DNA of 6,662 bases from Wolbachia pipientis (GTDB taxonomy: Bacteria; Pseudomonadota; Alphaproteobacteria; Rickettsiales; Anaplasmataceae): assembly GCF_023661085.1 (NCBI RefSeq), contig NZ_JAHDJT010000076.1, positions 1 through 6,662 on the forward strand, read 5' to 3'. A model generated the notes under the pieces. It was not told where the DNA came from. It ran no database searches and saw only the letters and a program-made list of their open reading frames with translations. A program made the position numbers and the translations under genes. Below are positions 1 through 5,589 of the stretch, in pieces. How positions within the stretch are numbered: position 1 is the first letter of the stretch; every line of letters begins with the position of its first letter.

Positions 1-80
1 AAATGAAAAAGACATGCAGCCGCTATAATTTGATACAATCCACCAAAAAATACCCTGAGTTTTTTACTGAATTTTGTCAT
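1..80 (-). CDS. Start of an unrecognised gene running off the left edge (partial)
   Basis: An ATG at 80-78 on the minus strand opens a frame that stays open for 26 codons to the window edge. It begins MTKFSKKLRVFFGG and continues into a hydrophobic stretch (residues about 15-25, rich in I, A, L, F). A basic start followed by a hydrophobic segment resembles a signal peptide or first membrane helix, but too little is visible to name a family. The start is supported by a sigma-70-like promoter at 131-159 on the same strand, which would give a leader of roughly 45 bases. A short run, GCAGG, lies about 4 to 8 bases before the ATG and may act as a weak ribosome binding site. An overlapping 61-codon TTG frame (77-262) is probably spurious because it reads through the promoter. 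Function unknown. Confidence 0.5.
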   Translation of the reverse strand, partial: MTKFSKKLRVFFGGLYQIIAAACLFH

Positions 81-124
81 TGAGCCTGCAGATCAAAAAC
101 AAGTTTTGAGTCAAAAATACCCTT

Positions 125-169
125 AATACCATGATAATGGGACTGGCGAAGGTTGTCAAGTAGTTTTTT
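125..169 (-). repeat. 45-bp promoter-containing repeat, left copy
   Basis: Read on the minus strand (169 to 125), this matches 6578-6622 on the plus strand without gaps at 41 of 45 positions. The four differences are all transitions (three C/T, one G/A). The two copies are therefore in inverted orientation, about 6.4 kb apart. Both carry TTGACA, a 17-base spacer and a TAT-AT -10 box. Weaker similarity seems to continue for some 30 bases beyond the -10 side. Confidence 0.75.
131..159 (-). promoter_or_regulatory. Sigma-70-like promoter, left copy of the repeated element
   Basis: On the minus strand a perfect -35 box TTGACA (159-154) is followed by a 17-base spacer (153-137) and a -10 box TATCAT (136-131; 5 of 6 to consensus). 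It points at the gene starting at 80, with initiation expected near 124. The element is part of a 45-base sequence repeated at 6578-6622, where the -10 box is TATTAT. Spacing and box quality make a promoter the simplest reading. Function is inferred. Confidence 0.55.
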
Positions 170-267
170 TGTTTCTATTGAATAGCTTTTCTTTACTGTT
201 GTCTGTCCGCTTTTTGTGTAGTGAGAACTGGTATTAGTTTCAGAACTATGTAAAAAGTCCAATATAA

Positions 268-1164
268 TTACCGCAATAGTAAAAACATGAATAAAAGCAT
301 TTCATCATTTGAGAGAAATTTATTTTCTAGGTTTGTGAATTTCTCTGAAAGATGACTTTTTGCGCTGCCTTGAGTAAGATGAACGGTAATAGATTAAACG
401 GAAAAACAGTGTAGAAATAATAGGTCTAATAGGTGACTTTATACTGTTGTTAAAAATCCATATCCGTATGCTAAATGCAAAGCTTAAAAGCCCAGTTAGT
501 ATAGGTACTGTGTTTGACTCTTTGGTCAACATCCAAAACAGCCAAATAATGGATAAAGATGCAGAGAAGAGTGGAAAATGCTTCAATGCTGCCGTCCACT
601 CATTAGGTTTTGGTAAAAATTTAAGTGTGTTAGGAAAAAATGATACAACGAAGTATGGAAGTGTAATGCCTAAGCCAAGAAATAAGAAAATGCTAATAGA
701 GATAAGTATTGATGACTGAGTAAGAGCAAAACCTATGGTAGGTGCCATAAAAGGTGTGATGCAGGGAACTATAACCAGCGTTAAAAACATTCCACCGAAA
801 AACTGCTATTAGCTTTATCTGAACGAGAAAAGATGAGAGTAATGTCAACCAAGCCAAAGAAACATAAGCCTATTGCAAACATTACATACAGTAATATTAG
901 TATAAAAACAGGAGATTGTGTATGAAAACCCCAGTCCATTGCATAACCTATGTTACGTCACGTTAGTAGCGTTAAGGACAATATCAACATGCTAGTCAGT
1001 ACTCCAAGAGTGTAGGCTATGCCATTTAATTTCAATTTAAATGAGTTGCTAGGGCCATTGATTATTGCTGCTGCTTTTAGAGAAAGAACAGGAAAAATAC
1101 AAGGCATAAAGTTAAGTATCACACCACCGATAAACGCGTATGCTGAATTTATTAGAAACCCCAC
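268..1164 (-). pseudogene. dsbD: DsbD-family thiol:disulfide interchange protein, degraded
   Basis: DsbD-type proteins carry electrons across the inner membrane to periplasmic thiol-disulfide partners using two membrane-embedded cysteines and, in many members, a C-terminal thioredoxin domain. The pieces here run in order on the minus strand. Piece 1 (1164-961) has NFMPCIFPVLSLK, the first membrane cysteine motif. An in-frame TGA (960-958) interrupts it, after which the same frame continues with IGYAMDWGFHTQSP and another helix to about 803. Shortening of a homopolymer (five A on the plus strand at 798-802; six would keep frame) shifts the reading to the second piece (790 to about 400), with VPCITPFMAPTIGFALTQ, the second cysteine motif. 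A second shift near 402-406 leads to ITVHLTQGSAKSHL and SEKFTNLENKFLSNDEM, which looks like the entry to the thioredoxin domain. That frame stops at 270-268 with no CxxC motif found. The apparent start is GTG at 1164 and no N-terminal domain is seen. Family identity is firm; the exact original ends are not. Confidence 0.8.
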
Positions 1165-1221
1165 AATTTTACATATAATTAAAACTATAATACAGTTTGA
1201 AGTAAAAGAATCTACTTAAAT

Positions 1222-1233
1222 AGTCAATTGACT
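1222..1233. repeat. 12-bp perfect palindrome AGTCAATTGACT
   Basis: The sequence equals its own reverse complement. It contains TTGACT on each strand, so it could hold back-to-back -35-like boxes for the dsbD remnant on one side and the tRNA remnant on the other. I see no convincing -10 box at 16-18 bases on either side. It may be a decayed divergent promoter or operator, or chance in AT-rich DNA. Confidence 0.35.
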
Positions 1234-1297
1234 TTTTATGCTGGCATGCTAGAAATTTTACACTCCCTGTGTTGATGTATCAGAAATTTTGTACTTT

Positions 1298-1365
1298 GCA
1301 AGCGTAGCTCAGTTGGTAGAGCGTCAGTTTGTGGGTCGCCAATTTGATCCTGGTCGCTTGTCCCA
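1298..1365 (+). pseudogene. tRNA-His (GTG) pseudogene with deleted anticodon-stem half
   Basis: The 5' acceptor strand GCAAGCG (1298-1304) pairs with CGCTTGT (1355-1361; one G-U). TA fills positions 8-9. The D arm is GCTC (1307-1310), loop AGTTGGTA, GAGC (1319-1322). The anticodon stem 5' side TCAGT (1324-1328) leads to loop TTGTGGG with anticodon GTG (1331-1333). Only two bases (1336-1337) remain before the T stem at 1338, where about ten are expected, so the 3' side of the anticodon stem (which should resemble ACTGA) and part of the variable loop are missing. The T loop is TTTGATC instead of TTCGATC, losing the invariant C56, and the 53-61 pair is A-C instead of G-C. These changes argue for a dead gene. 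The bases after the acceptor, C then CCA (1362-1365), fit a discriminator C plus an encoded CCA, possibly by chance. Confidence 0.75.
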
Positions 1366-1442
1366 CTAAAATTTTTTGCTCTACAGAAATATAAGCATAA
1401 GCATGCTTCATACATACTTACTTAGTGTATCCGTTTAGAGGC

Positions 1443-1608
1443 ATGGCTAATGTACAAATATTGAAGCTAAAGTGGTGTCATGTAAGGATTTAGAAAATAT
1501 TACTAAAGCAAACCGAAGTGCCTAAAGAAGCATGTATCTAATCTTGCAAAGAGTAATCAAATTACTCAACATGAAAAGGGCAAAGCAACTTGGTATGTAG
1601 CTCAATAA
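1443..1608 (+). pseudogene. Probable remnant of a small protein gene of unknown function
   Basis: Three short pieces look coding but lie in different frames. An ATG at 1443 gives MANVQ, and a one-base shift then continues as NIEAKVVSCKDLENITKANR to a TAA at 1523-1525. A further one-base shift gives LKKHVSNLAKSNQITQHEKG and KATWYVAQ, ending at TAA 1606-1608. The joined peptide of about 55 residues is hydrophilic, with a helical, Lys-rich character. I do not recognise the family. The calls depend on assuming two indels, and AT-rich noise can mimic this, so confidence is low. If real, it fits the general decay of the 1-1700 region. Confidence 0.3.
1551..1567. repeat. Perfect 7-bp inverted repeat with 3-base loop
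   Basis: GAGTAAT (1551-1557), CAA, ATTACTC (1561-1567) can form a small hairpin. No T tract follows, so it does not look like an intrinsic terminator. It lies inside the putative gene remnant and may have no role. Confidence 0.35.
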
Positions 1609-1622
1609 GATATATATTCATT

Positions 1623-1651
1623 TTGAATTGTAGGGAGGTCTAAGCTATGCT
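1623..1651 (+). promoter_or_regulatory. Candidate promoter for dapB-pstB
   Basis: TTGAAT (1623-1628; 4 of 6), a 17-base spacer and TATGCT (1646-1651; 4 of 6) would start transcription near 1658 and leave a leader of about 45 bases before dapB. The boxes are moderate and the region is AT-rich, so this is a guess. If it is correct, the mini-ORF at 1647 would start upstream of the transcript and could not be translated from it. Confidence 0.25.
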
Positions 1652-1694
1652 TACAAGGATGACAAAGTCTCAAAAAAAGCCTAATATAACATAA
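1647..1694 (+). CDS. Candidate 15-codon leader ORF before dapB
   Basis: A strong Shine-Dalgarno-like GGGAGG (1633-1638) sits 8 bases before an ATG at 1647, followed by 15 codons reading MLTRMTKSQKKPNIT and a TAA at 1692-1694. The stop lies 8 bases before the dapB ATG, close enough for translational coupling. No other gene in the window has so clear a ribosome binding site. It has no visible attenuator hairpin, and only two of its codons are lysine AAA/AAG in tandem, so control by lysine is not supported. It may be chance or the tail of a lost gene: another frame over the same bases reads GGLSYAYKDDKVSKKA and stops at 1681. Confidence 0.2.
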   Translation: MLTRMTKSQKKPNIT

Positions 1695-1702
1695 AAAGCT
1701 TT

Positions 1703-2497
1703 ATGAAAATTAGAGTTGGAGTAATAGGCTGCTTAGGCAGAATGGGCAAAAAAATACTTAGTGAATTGACCACAAATACCAAAGTAGAGATAGCAGGTGC
1801 TGTTGCCCGTGCAGATAGTAAATACGTAGGCTTAGATATAGGGCCAATTATAGGCCACAGCTTCAATTTAGGAATCAAAGTTACAAGTTCTATTAGTAAC
1901 ATATTTGAGTCATCTGACGTTGTAATAGATTTTACAACTAAAGAATGTATGTTAGACTGCCTTAAAGCGGCTGTAAAGTTTAAAACACCGCTGGTTAGTG
2001 GTACAACTGGAATAGAAAAGATCGATTTAAAAAAGTATGCTGCTGAGGTTCCGATATTATGGTCGGCAAATATGAGCGTTGGAGTTAATGTATTGTTGAA
2101 ATTGGTAAAAAAAGCTGCTGGACTTTTAGGTAACGAATACGACGCTGAAATTTGGGAAATGCACCATCACTTAAAAAAAGATTCGCCATCTGGAACAGCT
2201 ATAGAACTTGGTAAAGCAATTGCTAGTGCTTCAGAAAGAGATTTTCAACTCAGTCAGTATTTTCATAGTTATTTAAAAATAAGAGAAAAAGGAAAAATAG
2301 GATTTGCAGTATCTCGTGGAGGTGGGGTGATAGGAGATCACAGTGTAATGTTTATCAATTCCGATGAACGGGTAGAATTAAATCACAAAGCAATTGATCG
2401 CACAGCGTTTGCTAAAGGGGCTATTCAAGCAGCAATATGGCTATATGAAAATGAAAGAGGAACACCAGGACTCTATTCAATGCAGGATGTGATATGA
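1703..2497 (+). CDS. dapB: 4-hydroxy-tetrahydrodipicolinate reductase
   Basis: DapB reduces 4-hydroxy-tetrahydrodipicolinate with NAD(P)H to tetrahydrodipicolinate, a cytoplasmic step towards meso-diaminopimelate and lysine. In wall-reduced Rickettsiales the product would feed lipid II or residual peptidoglycan. The 264-residue length is normal for the family. The Rossmann motif GCLGRMG is at residues 9-15, with VIDFT at 74-78 and SGTTG at 99-103. The active-site segment [15 protein letters not shown] is at 152-166, with the catalytic His and Lys expected at H154 and K158 by alignment to the E. coli enzyme. A C-terminal segment [15 protein letters not shown] (233-247) is typical. The ATG at 1703 gives the expected N terminus [10 protein letters not shown]; the upstream bases offer only a weak ribosome binding site. 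The end overlaps pstB by four bases (ATGA), suggesting coupled translation. No defects seen. Confidence 0.95.
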   Translation: MKIRVGVIGCLGRMGKKILSELTTNTKVEIAGAVARADSKYVGLDIGPIIGHSFNLGIKVTSSISNIFESSDVVIDFTTKECMLDCLKAAVKFKTPLVSGTTGIEKIDLKKYAAEVPILWSANMSVGVNVLLKLVKKAAGLLGNEYDAEIWEMHHHLKKDSPSGTAIELGKAIASASERDFQLSQYFHSYLKIREKGKIGFAVSRGGGVIGDHSVMFINSDERVELNHKAIDRTAFAKGAIQAAIWLYENERGTPGLYSMQDVI

Positions 2498-3252
2498 ATG
2501 ATACACGTGCCTCTGTCAAAAATTTAAATCTCTGGTATGGCTCTAAGCAAGTTCTATTCGATATAAATTTGGATATTTATAAAAGAAAAGTTACTACTTT
2601 TATCGGGCCATCTGGGTGTGGTAAATCAACCTTTTTGCGCTGTTTTAATCGCATGAATGATTATGTACCAGGGTGCAAAGCTGTTGGTGAGTTGGTTATC
2701 AACGGGCTAGGTAATATATATTCACGTGATATGGATGTTGTGCTACTTAGAGCAAAAGTTGGCATGGTATTTCAAAAGCCAAACCCCTTTCCAAAGTCAA
2801 TATATGATAACGTTGCTTATGGACCAAAATTACATGGCATGGTGAAGAATAGGCAAAAATTAGATGAAATGGTGGAAAATAGTTTAACTAAGGTAGGTTT
2901 ATGGGAAGAGTTGAAAGATAGATTGCAGGACAGCGCATTGGATTTATCTGGTGGCCAACAACAGAGATTGTGCATTGCCCGTGCAATTGCAGTGAAGCCA
3001 ACTATTTTGTTAATGGATGAACCATGCTCTGCTCTTGATCCAATGGCAACCAATGCAATCGAAAATCTTATACAAGAACTAAAATTAAGATTTACTATAA
3101 TTATGGTAACTCACTCGATGAAACAAGCTAAAAAGCTGTCTGATAGCGTAATTTTCTTTTGTAACGGCAAGATTGTTGAATCCGGAAGTGTTCAAGAAAT
3201 ATTTGAAGATGCTCAATCCCCCTTAACGAAAGAGTATATTCTGGATCATTAA
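2494..3252 (+). CDS. pstB: Phosphate ABC transporter ATP-binding protein
   Basis: PstB is the cytoplasmic ATPase that powers high-affinity phosphate import with the membrane proteins PstA and PstC and the binding protein PstS. The 252 residues are full length. Walker [10 protein letters not shown] is at 38-46, the Q loop in VFQKPNPFP (92-100), signature LSGGQQQR at 151-158, Walker B ILLMDEP at 171-177 followed by CSALDP, and the switch histidine in VTHSM (205-209). The [19 protein letters not shown] segment is characteristic of PstB rather than other ABC ATPases. The start overlaps the dapB stop (ATGA), so the two are probably one transcript. None of the other pst genes is present, so its partners must be elsewhere if the transporter works. 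Its stop shares the TTAA at 3249-3252 with dxr on the opposite strand. Confidence 0.95.
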   Translation: MNDTRASVKNLNLWYGSKQVLFDINLDIYKRKVTTFIGPSGCGKSTFLRCFNRMNDYVPGCKAVGELVINGLGNIYSRDMDVVLLRAKVGMVFQKPNPFPKSIYDNVAYGPKLHGMVKNRQKLDEMVENSLTKVGLWEELKDRLQDSALDLSGGQQQRLCIARAIAVKPTILLMDEPCSALDPMATNAIENLIQELKLRFTIIMVTHSMKQAKKLSDSVIFFCNGKIVESGSVQEIFEDAQSPLTKEYILDH

Positions 3253-4427
3253 ATTCCGCTATGCACAAGAACTTTGCTCTCAATAGCCTCGTTGGCAATA
3301 ACACGGCTTTCAAAATCGATATTTATTATGTCAGGTAGCGAGTTGACATCAGCGTAACCATCAAAACTTTCTACCGTTGACTTCACCACCTTTACTACCT
3401 CCAAAAAGCCGATTCGTGACTTCAAAAATCCATTAACTGCTATCTCATTTGCAGCATTGAGCACAATACTATTTGTATGTGGGGAAGAAGAACTTAACAC
3501 TTCCATACTGAGCTTTAGTGCAGGAAAGCGCTCGTAGTCTGGCTCTTGAAAGGTCAATTTTTTTTGCTTTATTAAATCCAATTTATGATTTAAAGCTGAC
3601 CTTTCTGGCCAAGACAGAGCATATGAGATGGGAATTGACATATCAGTTTCTGCAAGCACAGCAAAGTTAAAACCATCCTTGTAAACTACAACTCCATGTA
3701 TTATCGATTCAGGGTGTACTACTGCCTCAATTCTATTTGGGTTAATGTCAAACAAATTATGTGCTTCTATTACCTCTAGCGCTTTATTCATCATTGTTGC
3801 ACTATCAACCGAGATTTTCTTTCCCATATTCCAAGTAGGGTGACTTAGTGCTTGGTTTGCCACAACATTTCTTAATTGCCCAAGGCTACAATTTAGAAAT
3901 GGTCCACCAGAAGCAGTGAGTATAATCTTTTCTACGCATCTATCATCACTTTGCAAAACTTGAAAAATTGCGTTGTGTTCAGAGTCAACAGGAATTATCT
4001 GTACATTCTTTTCTTTAGCTTTCTTAAGTAGTAATTTTCCACCACAAACAATACTTTCTTTGTTTGCTAGTGCAATGATTTTGGTACCACTCCCTATAAC
4101 CTGCATGACTGGTTCAAGACCTGCAATGCCAACTATTGCAATAACTGAGAGCTCAACGGGCAAAGAAGCAACATTCGCTAAACCTTCAGTACCAGCTTCT
4201 ATTTTGATGTTTGTATTAAGTAGACTTTCTTTTAAATCTTTATAAAACCTTTCATCGGAGATGGCAACGTATTTTGCATTTAGCAGTTTTGCTTGATACG
4301 CCAGTAGAGCGAAATTCGAATGGGCACTGAGTACTTCTACCTGGTATTCTTCTTTTTTCTTCAGTAGTAAGTCTACAGTCTTTTTTCCGATACTTCCTGT
4401 TGATCCTAAAACTGAAACCTTTTTCAC
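3249..4427 (-). CDS. dxr: 1-deoxy-D-xylulose 5-phosphate reductoisomerase
   Basis: Dxr converts 1-deoxy-D-xylulose 5-phosphate to 2-C-methyl-D-erythritol 4-phosphate with NADPH and a divalent metal, the committed step of the MEP isoprenoid pathway in the cytoplasm. At 392 residues it is close to the E. coli length (398). The NADPH-binding GSTGSIG is at 8-14, [12 protein letters not shown] at 119-130, [11 protein letters not shown] at 146-156 (metal ligands D148 and E150), HPTWNMG at 196-202 (substrate His and loop Trp), and [19 protein letters not shown] at 206-224 (third metal ligand E218). The start is GTG at 4427, which gives [14 protein letters not shown]; an upstream ATG near 4441 hits a TAG at once. 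The 167-residue gene lies 60 bases upstream on the same strand, so read-through from its promoter is likely. No truncation or missing catalytic residue. Confidence 0.95.
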   Translation of the reverse strand: MKKVSVLGSTGSIGKKTVDLLLKKKEEYQVEVLSAHSNFALLAYQAKLLNAKYVAISDERFYKDLKESLLNTNIKIEAGTEGLANVASLPVELSVIAIVGIAGLEPVMQVIGSGTKIIALANKESIVCGGKLLLKKAKEKNVQIIPVDSEHNAIFQVLQSDDRCVEKIILTASGGPFLNCSLGQLRNVVANQALSHPTWNMGKKISVDSATMMNKALEVIEAHNLFDINPNRIEAVVHPESIIHGVVVYKDGFNFAVLAETDMSIPISYALSWPERSALNHKLDLIKQKKLTFQEPDYERFPALKLSMEVLSSSSPHTNSIVLNAANEIAVNGFLKSRIGFLEVVKVVKSTVESFDGYADVNSLPDIINIDFESRVIANEAIESKVLVHSGI

Positions 4428-4454
4428 TAAAACACACTCATGTTAATCAAACGA

Positions 4455-4476
4455 GCTAAACCTATTCTCATTTAGC
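4455..4476. repeat. 6-bp inverted repeat between the His-rich gene and dxr
   Basis: GCTAAA (4455-4460) and TTTAGC (4471-4476) can pair around a 10-base loop. On the minus strand this lies just after the stop of the 167-residue gene and about 30 bases before dxr. There is no strong T run after it, so at best it is a weak pause or processing site. Confidence 0.25.
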
Positions 4477-4487
4477 AGTTTCTGGAC

Positions 4488-4991
4488 TTAACCACCAAGC
4501 TCATGTCCATGGTCATCGCCAACAGATGGTAAAGGACCGGGCGAAAAAGACTGACCATGGTAATCACCTGCATCATGCATGTCGTGTAAACCTTCAGCGT
4601 TGTGAGCCATTTCGTTGCTGGCATGGGGATAATCGTCCGGATGAGGTCCCCCATCACCGTGACCCATATCCATCCCTTCCGATGGCATATCTTCCCTACC
4701 TCCACCACCTGAAAAATGTTCTGCAAGGCTTTCGAGAAATTTTATGCCAAACATATTACCTGATTTACCAAACAACGTTACTAAGCTACTACCATTTACC
4801 AAACCTTCAAATACGTTACAGTAAGCAGGAATTGCTCCTTCATGAAAGTTGAACAACCATTTCATTCCATCTACAATTGTTGCAACAGAGTCACTATGAC
4901 CAAGACCAAAGCCACTCTTTTCTCCTTGGTGTTCTTGGTGTTGTTGTTGAGCTTGCCACTCTGCAATATTTGGACCTTGAGCTTCAGTCAT
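4488..4991 (-). CDS. Acidic His-rich protein of unknown function
   Basis: The 167 residues match no family I recognise. The N-terminal part (1-30) is polar and Gln/His-rich (AQQQHQEHQG at 14-23). The middle (about 33-91) is mixed hydrophobic, with DGMKWLFNFHEGAIPAY at 41-57 and probably folded; it holds the only cysteine (C58). The tail (92-167) is low complexity, rich in Gly, Asp, His and Met, with ten histidines among 76 residues, including DMHD, HGH and MDMGH patterns, and a single Arg. Such a tail could bind metal ions, but this is inference from composition. No signal peptide or membrane helix is evident. ATG at 4991 is supported by the promoter at 5022-5050, which gives a leader of about 25 bases; the ribosome binding site is weak. 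dxr follows 60 bases downstream. Sustained open frame, own promoter and coherent composition argue that it is a real gene. Confidence 0.8.
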   Translation of the reverse strand: MTEAQGPNIAEWQAQQQHQEHQGEKSGFGLGHSDSVATIVDGMKWLFNFHEGAIPAYCNVFEGLVNGSSLVTLFGKSGNMFGIKFLESLAEHFSGGGGREDMPSEGMDMGHGDGGPHPDDYPHASNEMAHNAEGLHDMHDAGDYHGQSFSPGPLPSVGDDHGHELGG

Positions 4992-5021
4992 AAACTTTTA
5001 TTCTAAACCTTAAACTACTAT

Positions 5022-5050
5022 ATTTTACCACAAATATTGAAAAATATCAA
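5022..5050 (-). promoter_or_regulatory. Strong promoter for the His-rich gene (and perhaps dxr)
   Basis: On the minus strand TTGATA (5050-5045; 5 of 6), a 17-base spacer and TAAAAT (5027-5022; 5 of 6), with TGG directly before the -10 box forming an extended -10. Initiation would fall near 5015, about 24 bases before the ATG at 4991. A 6-bp inverted repeat, TATTGA (5035-5040) and TCAATA (5047-5052), overlaps the -35 box and could be an operator, though AT-rich chance is likely. Confidence 0.6.
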
Positions 5051-5103
5051 TAGGGCTACTATTTTATGAACGACAACACGCTTTTAAGCACTTATTGATG
5101 AGA

Positions 5104-5535
5104 CTAGCGAAGCGGTTTTACGATAACCGCAATAATTATAATTATTATCAATACTGTAACAACTTCATTTAAAATACGGAAATAAACGTGATTTTTCCTA
5201 TTTAAGCCCATTGCAAAGTTTTTCCTGTGCTTTGCAAGTAGTCCGTGAACAACAAACATAAAGAATAATGCTAGTGCTTTGATGTGAAACCACCCTTCGC
5301 GGTATGCCTCTCTCATAACCATTAATGCGATGCCAAAACCAAGCGAAAAGAGCATTGCAGGGTTTACGATAAACCTTAAAAGTCTTTTCTCCATTATTTT
5401 AAGTAAGCTATCGCTTTCCGATCCTGGCTTTACAGTTGCATGATAGACATAAAGCCTCGGTAAATAGAGCATACCTGCCATCCACATGATGACAGAGATA
5501 ACGTGAAAAGCTTCGAGCCAGTGGTAATAATCCAT
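5104..5535 (-). CDS. hemJ: Protoporphyrinogen IX oxidase, HemJ family
   Basis: HemJ is a small inner-membrane protein that oxidises protoporphyrinogen IX to protoporphyrin IX in haem synthesis, replacing HemG or HemY in many alphaproteobacteria. The 143 residues are the usual length. The family signature at the N terminus, WLEAFHVISVIMWMAGMLYL (6-25) followed by PRLYVYHA (26-33), is clear and includes the conserved His at 11. Hydrophobic segments lie at about 7-29, 55-75, 84-101 and 121-140. The line RILNEVVTVL (120-129) corresponds to the family's RxxNExP region, but with Val where Pro is common. The tail has a run of seven isoleucines. The ATG at 5535 fits the family N terminus. It diverges from pdhA across 54 bases and has a 112-base gap to the next gene, which has its own promoter. 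Confidence 0.92.
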   Translation of the reverse strand: MDYYHWLEAFHVISVIMWMAGMLYLPRLYVYHATVKPGSESDSLLKIMEKRLLRFIVNPAMLFSLGFGIALMVMREAYREGWFHIKALALFFMFVVHGLLAKHRKNFAMGLNRKNHVYFRILNEVVTVLIIIIIIAVIVKPLR

Positions 5536-5589
5536 TACAAAACGTTGAAATTTCTGATATTGTCTGAGTTTAACGAAAAAGAAATCGAT

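Noticed and set aside
77..262. 61-residue minus-strand ORF as a real gene
   Set aside because: It starts with TTG, reads straight through a well-formed promoter, and overlaps the better-supported start at 80. I recognise no family.
447..719. 90-codon plus-strand ORF opposite the dsbD remnant
   Set aside because: The minus strand here carries clear DsbD sequence, so this is its shadow.
1551..1567. Rho-independent terminator
   Set aside because: The hairpin is AT-rich, only 7 bp, and is not followed by a T tract.
3973..4245. 90-codon plus-strand ORF opposite dxr
   Set aside because: It lies entirely within the conserved, intact dxr gene on the other strand.
4526..4852. 108-codon plus-strand ORF opposite the His-rich gene
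   Set aside because: The minus-strand frame has a promoter, a coherent composition and better length; the plus-strand product is Cys/His-rich in a way expected from antisense of His/Gly codons, and has no promoter.
5503..5589. N-terminal extension of PdhA from the ATG at 5503
   Set aside because: It would overlap the start of hemJ and adds 29 residues unlike E1 alpha; the ATG at 5590 gives a standard N terminus.
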